NCBI GenBank assembly: GCA_028276215.1
Contig: JAPYWT010000170.1
Location: 1-5,915 of the forward strand
Length of the DNA stretch: 5,915 nt
Direction: 5' to 3'
Source: Thermoflexus sp.
Lineage (GTDB): Bacteria; Chloroflexota; Anaerolineae; B4-G1; DUEL01
Below are positions 3,981 through 5,915 of this stretch, one piece after another. Made by a program: the position numbers and the translations under genes. Within the stretch, counting starts at the first letter, position 1. Every line of letters starts with the position of its first letter. The notes under the pieces were generated by a model that was given only the letters and a program-made list of their open reading frames with translations, was not told where the DNA came from and did not search any database.

Positions 3981-5915
3981 TTATTCTAACAACTCCAGCG
4001 CCTCCCGGTACGCGGCCAGAGCATCCGCCAGCCGGTCGGCCCGCATGTAGGCATCGCCCAGCACGCGCCGGACCGCCGGGTCGTTCGGCCTCTCGGCGAC
4101 GTGGGCCTCCATATCCGCCAGGACTTCGTCCAGCAACCGGCCCGCTTTCAGCAGCCGGGAATAAGCCTCCAGGGAGTCCGCATAGAGGCCGGCCTGCCAG
4201 AGGGCGCGGGCCAGGTTCAGCCGGGCCTCGTGGTCCCGGGGGTGGGACCGCACATAGGCCCGCAGCGCATCTACGGAAGCCAGCGCCTCCGCCGTCGGCG
4301 GCGCGGGCGGCACCACCTCCGGCGGCCTGACGGGCGGCGGGGCCACTTCCGGCGGCGGGGCCGCCTCTGGCGGCACGGTGGGCGGCGGGGCCACTTCCGC
4401 CGCAGGGAATTCGGGCTCCCGCCAGGCAGGTGCTTCTGGTGCCACGACCTCTTCTCCGAACGCGGTCCAGCCAAACGGTTGCTCCGGCGGTGGGGTTTCC
4501 TCTACAGGTAGAGGCGGCTGGAGAATTTCCACCTCGGGGCCGAACGCTGTCCAGCCAAACATCCCGGGTTCGGCCGGGGGCACCTCGGCCCGGGGGACTT
4601 CCGGCGGGACGACCTCTTCCAGCCATTCCGGAACCTCCAACTCCGGCACGGCGGCCTCCGGCGGTACCGCTTCCTCCATCCACTCCGGACGTTCCTCCAC
4701 CCCTGGCGCCTCGGGCATCGGCATTCCCCTCAGCCACTCCGGAAGTTCTTCCTCCTCTGGCACCTCAGGCGCAACGACTTCCGGCGGAGCCAGTTCCCGC
4801 AACCACTCCGGGATCTCCGCCGGGACCGGCGCCTCCGGCGCCCTCACCTCCGGCGGCGCCGCCTCCCGCAGCCATTCCGGTATCTCCACCGGGGCCGGCG
4901 CCTCCGGCGCGGCGGGCACTTCGGGGACTTCCGGCGCAGCCGCCGGTGGCGTCACCTCCCGGCCCATAATCTCGGCCATCCGCGCTTCCGCCTCCGCCTC
5001 GGCCGCTGCCCGCAATTCCGCCTCCCGACCCGCCGCCAGCGATGCCAGCCAGGCCAGCGCTTCCTCTCCCTCCAGCAAGCCCCCCTCCTCCAGCCAGGAC
5101 GGGACCGCCTCCGGGACCGGCGCCTCCGGCGCCCTCACCTCCGGCGGTGCGACCTCCCGCAACCACTCCGGGATCTCCGCCGGGGCCGGCGCCTCCGGCG
5201 CCCTCACCTCCGGCGGCGCCACCTCCCGCAACCACTCCGGTATCTCCGCCGGGGCCGGCGCCTCCGGCGCGGCGGGCACTTCGGGGACCTCCGGCGCAGC
5301 CGCCGGTGGCGTCACCTCCCGGCCCATAATCTCGGCCATCCGCGCTTCCGCCTCCGCCTCGGCCGCCGCCCGCAGTTCCGCCTCCCGACCCGCCGCCAGC
5401 GACGCCAGCCAGGCCAGCGCTTCCTCTCCCTCCGGCAAGCCCCCCTCCTCCAGCCAGGACGGAACCGCCTCCGGGGCCGGCGCCTCCGGCGCGGCGGGCA
5501 CTTCGGGGACTTCCGGCGCAGCCGCCTCCGGTATCTCCGCCGGGGCCGGCGCCTCCGGCGCCCTCACCTCCGGCGGCGCGACCTCCCGCAGCCACTCCGG
5601 GATCTCCGCCGGGGCCGGCGCCTCCGGCGCCCTCACCTCCGGCGGCGCGACCTCCCGCAGCCACTCCGGAATCTCCGCCGGGGCTGGTGCCTCCGGCGCC
5701 CTCACCTCCGGCGGCGCCACCTCCCGCAACCACTCCGGGATCTCCGCCGGGGCCGGCGCCTCCGGCGCCCTCACCTCAGGCGGCGCCACCTCCCGCAACC
5801 ACTCCGGAATCTCCGCCGGGGCCGGTGCCTCCGGCGCCCTCACCTCCGGCGGCGCGACCTCCCGCAGCCACTCCGGTATCTCCGCCGGGGCCGGCGCCTC
5901 GGGCACTTCCGGCGC
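3981..5915 (-). CDS. Large Pro/Ala/Glu-rich repeat protein with C-terminal TPRs (N-terminus missing)
   Basis: The frame is open for about 644 codons from the right edge to TAA at 3983-3981; its start lies beyond the window. In protein order it has at least five 23-residue repeats (5524-5915), built from APEAPAPAEIPEWLREV plus APPEVR. An alanine/glutamate-rich helical module (SWLEEGG... LAWLASLAAGREAELRAAA...) follows in two copies about 120 residues apart, with two more 23-mers between. Then come degenerate PEWL units, two FGWTAFG motifs (4539-4559 and 4455-4475), a proline-rich linker, and about 98 residues of TPR-like helices (3984-4277; for example LNLARALWQAGLYADSLEAYSRL in outline). I count 14 (E/S)W(L/M) motifs. 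No signal peptide or membrane segment is visible in this part. Similar TPR proteins with PDWLREL-like motifs are, from memory, common in Chloroflexota. A scaffold with repeated docking motifs is a reasonable guess; the function is unknown. Confidence 0.88.
   Translation of the reverse strand, partial: APEVPEAPAPAEIPEWLREVAPPEVRAPEAPAPAEIPEWLREVAPPEVRAPEAPAPAEIPEWLREVAPPEVRAPEAPAPAEIPEWLREVAPPEVRAPEAPAPAEIPEWLREVAPPEVRAPEAPAPAEIPEAAAPEVPEVPAAPEAPAPEAVPSWLEEGGLPEGEEALAWLASLAAGREAELRAAAEAEAEARMAEIMGREVTPPAAAPEVPEVPAAPEAPAPAEIPEWLREVAPPEVRAPEAPAPAEIPEWLREVAPPEVRAPEAPVPEAVPSWLEEGGLLEGEEALAWLASLAAGREAELRAAAEAEAEARMAEIMGREVTPPAAAPEVPEVPAAPEAPAPVEIPEWLREAAPPEVRAPEAPVPAEIPEWLRELAPPEVVAPEVPEEEELPEWLRGMPMPEAPGVEERPEWMEEAVPPEAAVPELEVPEWLEEVVPPEVPRAEVPPAEPGMFGWTAFGPEVEILQPPLPVEETPPPEQPFGWTAFGEEVVAPEAPAWREPEFPAAEVAPPPTVPPEAAPPPEVAPPPVRPPEVVPPAPPTAEALASVDALRAYVRSHPRDHEARLNLARALWQAGLYADSLEAYSRLLKAGRLLDEVLADMEAHVAERPNDPAVRRVLGDAYMRADRLADALAAYREALELLE
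4801..5492. repeat. 360-bp in-frame duplication inside the TPR gene
   Basis: Bases 4801-5132 match 5161-5492 at an offset of exactly 360 bases, with about 12 mismatches counted by eye over 332 positions. Each copy holds two 69-bp units, an APEVPEVPAAPEAP spacer and the Ala/Glu-rich helical module. The period is 120 codons, so the frame is preserved. The left copy has drifted more (for example Glu-Val to Glu-Ala changes in WLREA and WLREL). Confidence 0.92.
5524..5915. repeat. 69-bp tandem array encoding 23-aa units
   Basis: The hexamer CACTCC (the codons for the EW pair and neighbours on the minus strand) recurs at 5593, 5662, 5731, 5800 and 5869, exactly 69 bases apart, and the array runs off the right edge. 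Pairs with the same spacing occur at 5164/5233 and, with one change, at 4804/4873. Units differ at a few bases only. Because 69 is a multiple of three, every copy keeps frame, and unused frames also stay open and produce spurious long ORFs. Confidence 0.95.

Noticed and set aside
3575..4330. 251-codon plus-strand frame opposite ndk and the TPR gene
   Set aside because: It is antisense to ndk and the TPR domain and has no plausible ribosome binding site or family.
4765..5733. Long minus-strand frame encoding a Gly/Ala-rich repeat protein
   Set aside because: It is a shadow frame of the 69-bp and 360-bp repeats, which are multiples of three and so keep all frames open. Substitutions are synonymous only in the PEWLRE frame.
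5524..5915. CRISPR-like array of regular repeats
   Set aside because: The units are contiguous with no unique spacers and are in-frame coding sequence.

Overview
The window is GC-rich bacterial DNA. High GC in housekeeping genes, a type III (not type I) pantothenate kinase, a YprB/MrfB-type nuclease, TATAAT/TACAAT-like -10 boxes close to start codons, two kinds of dispersed intergenic repeat, and a large Pro/Ala/Glu-rich TPR protein full of 'PEWLRE' motifs together suggest a Chloroflexota (Anaerolineae-like) genome. That assignment is inference from recalled family distributions, not a search.

Left part, plus strand: after about 110 bases holding a hairpin and a possible leftward gene start, a promoter drives a two-gene toxin-antitoxin operon. 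It consists of a 69-aa putative antitoxin and a 132-aa Doc/Fic toxin that overlap by one base (TAATG). The operon is clearly poorer in GC than its neighbours, as expected for a mobile defence or addiction module. Next on the same strand come coaX (type III pantothenate kinase, first step of CoA synthesis) and, 16 bases later, an MrfB/YprB-like DEDD exonuclease with a helical-repeat C-terminus.

Right part, minus strand (read right to left): a large open-ended gene encodes a low-complexity repeat protein with C-terminal TPRs, followed by ndk (nucleoside diphosphate kinase) and a low-molecular-weight protein tyrosine phosphatase. The ndk stop codon and the phosphatase GTG start are directly adjacent and in the same frame. 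The two gene groups converge at about 2890-2924, where a 9-bp-period inverted repeat lies. Its right half encodes the last residues of the phosphatase.

The most notable structures are: (i) a 69-bp/23-aa tandem array inside the TPR gene whose DNA differences are all synonymous, nested with a 360-bp duplication; (ii) the phosphatase C-terminus built from a dispersed repeat; (iii) the in-frame ndk/stop/phosphatase junction; and (iv) a Doc toxin paired with a small antitoxin of no family I recognise. I see no convincing wholly new system. The Doc module and the PEWLRE/TPR scaffold protein are the most likely places for undescribed biology.
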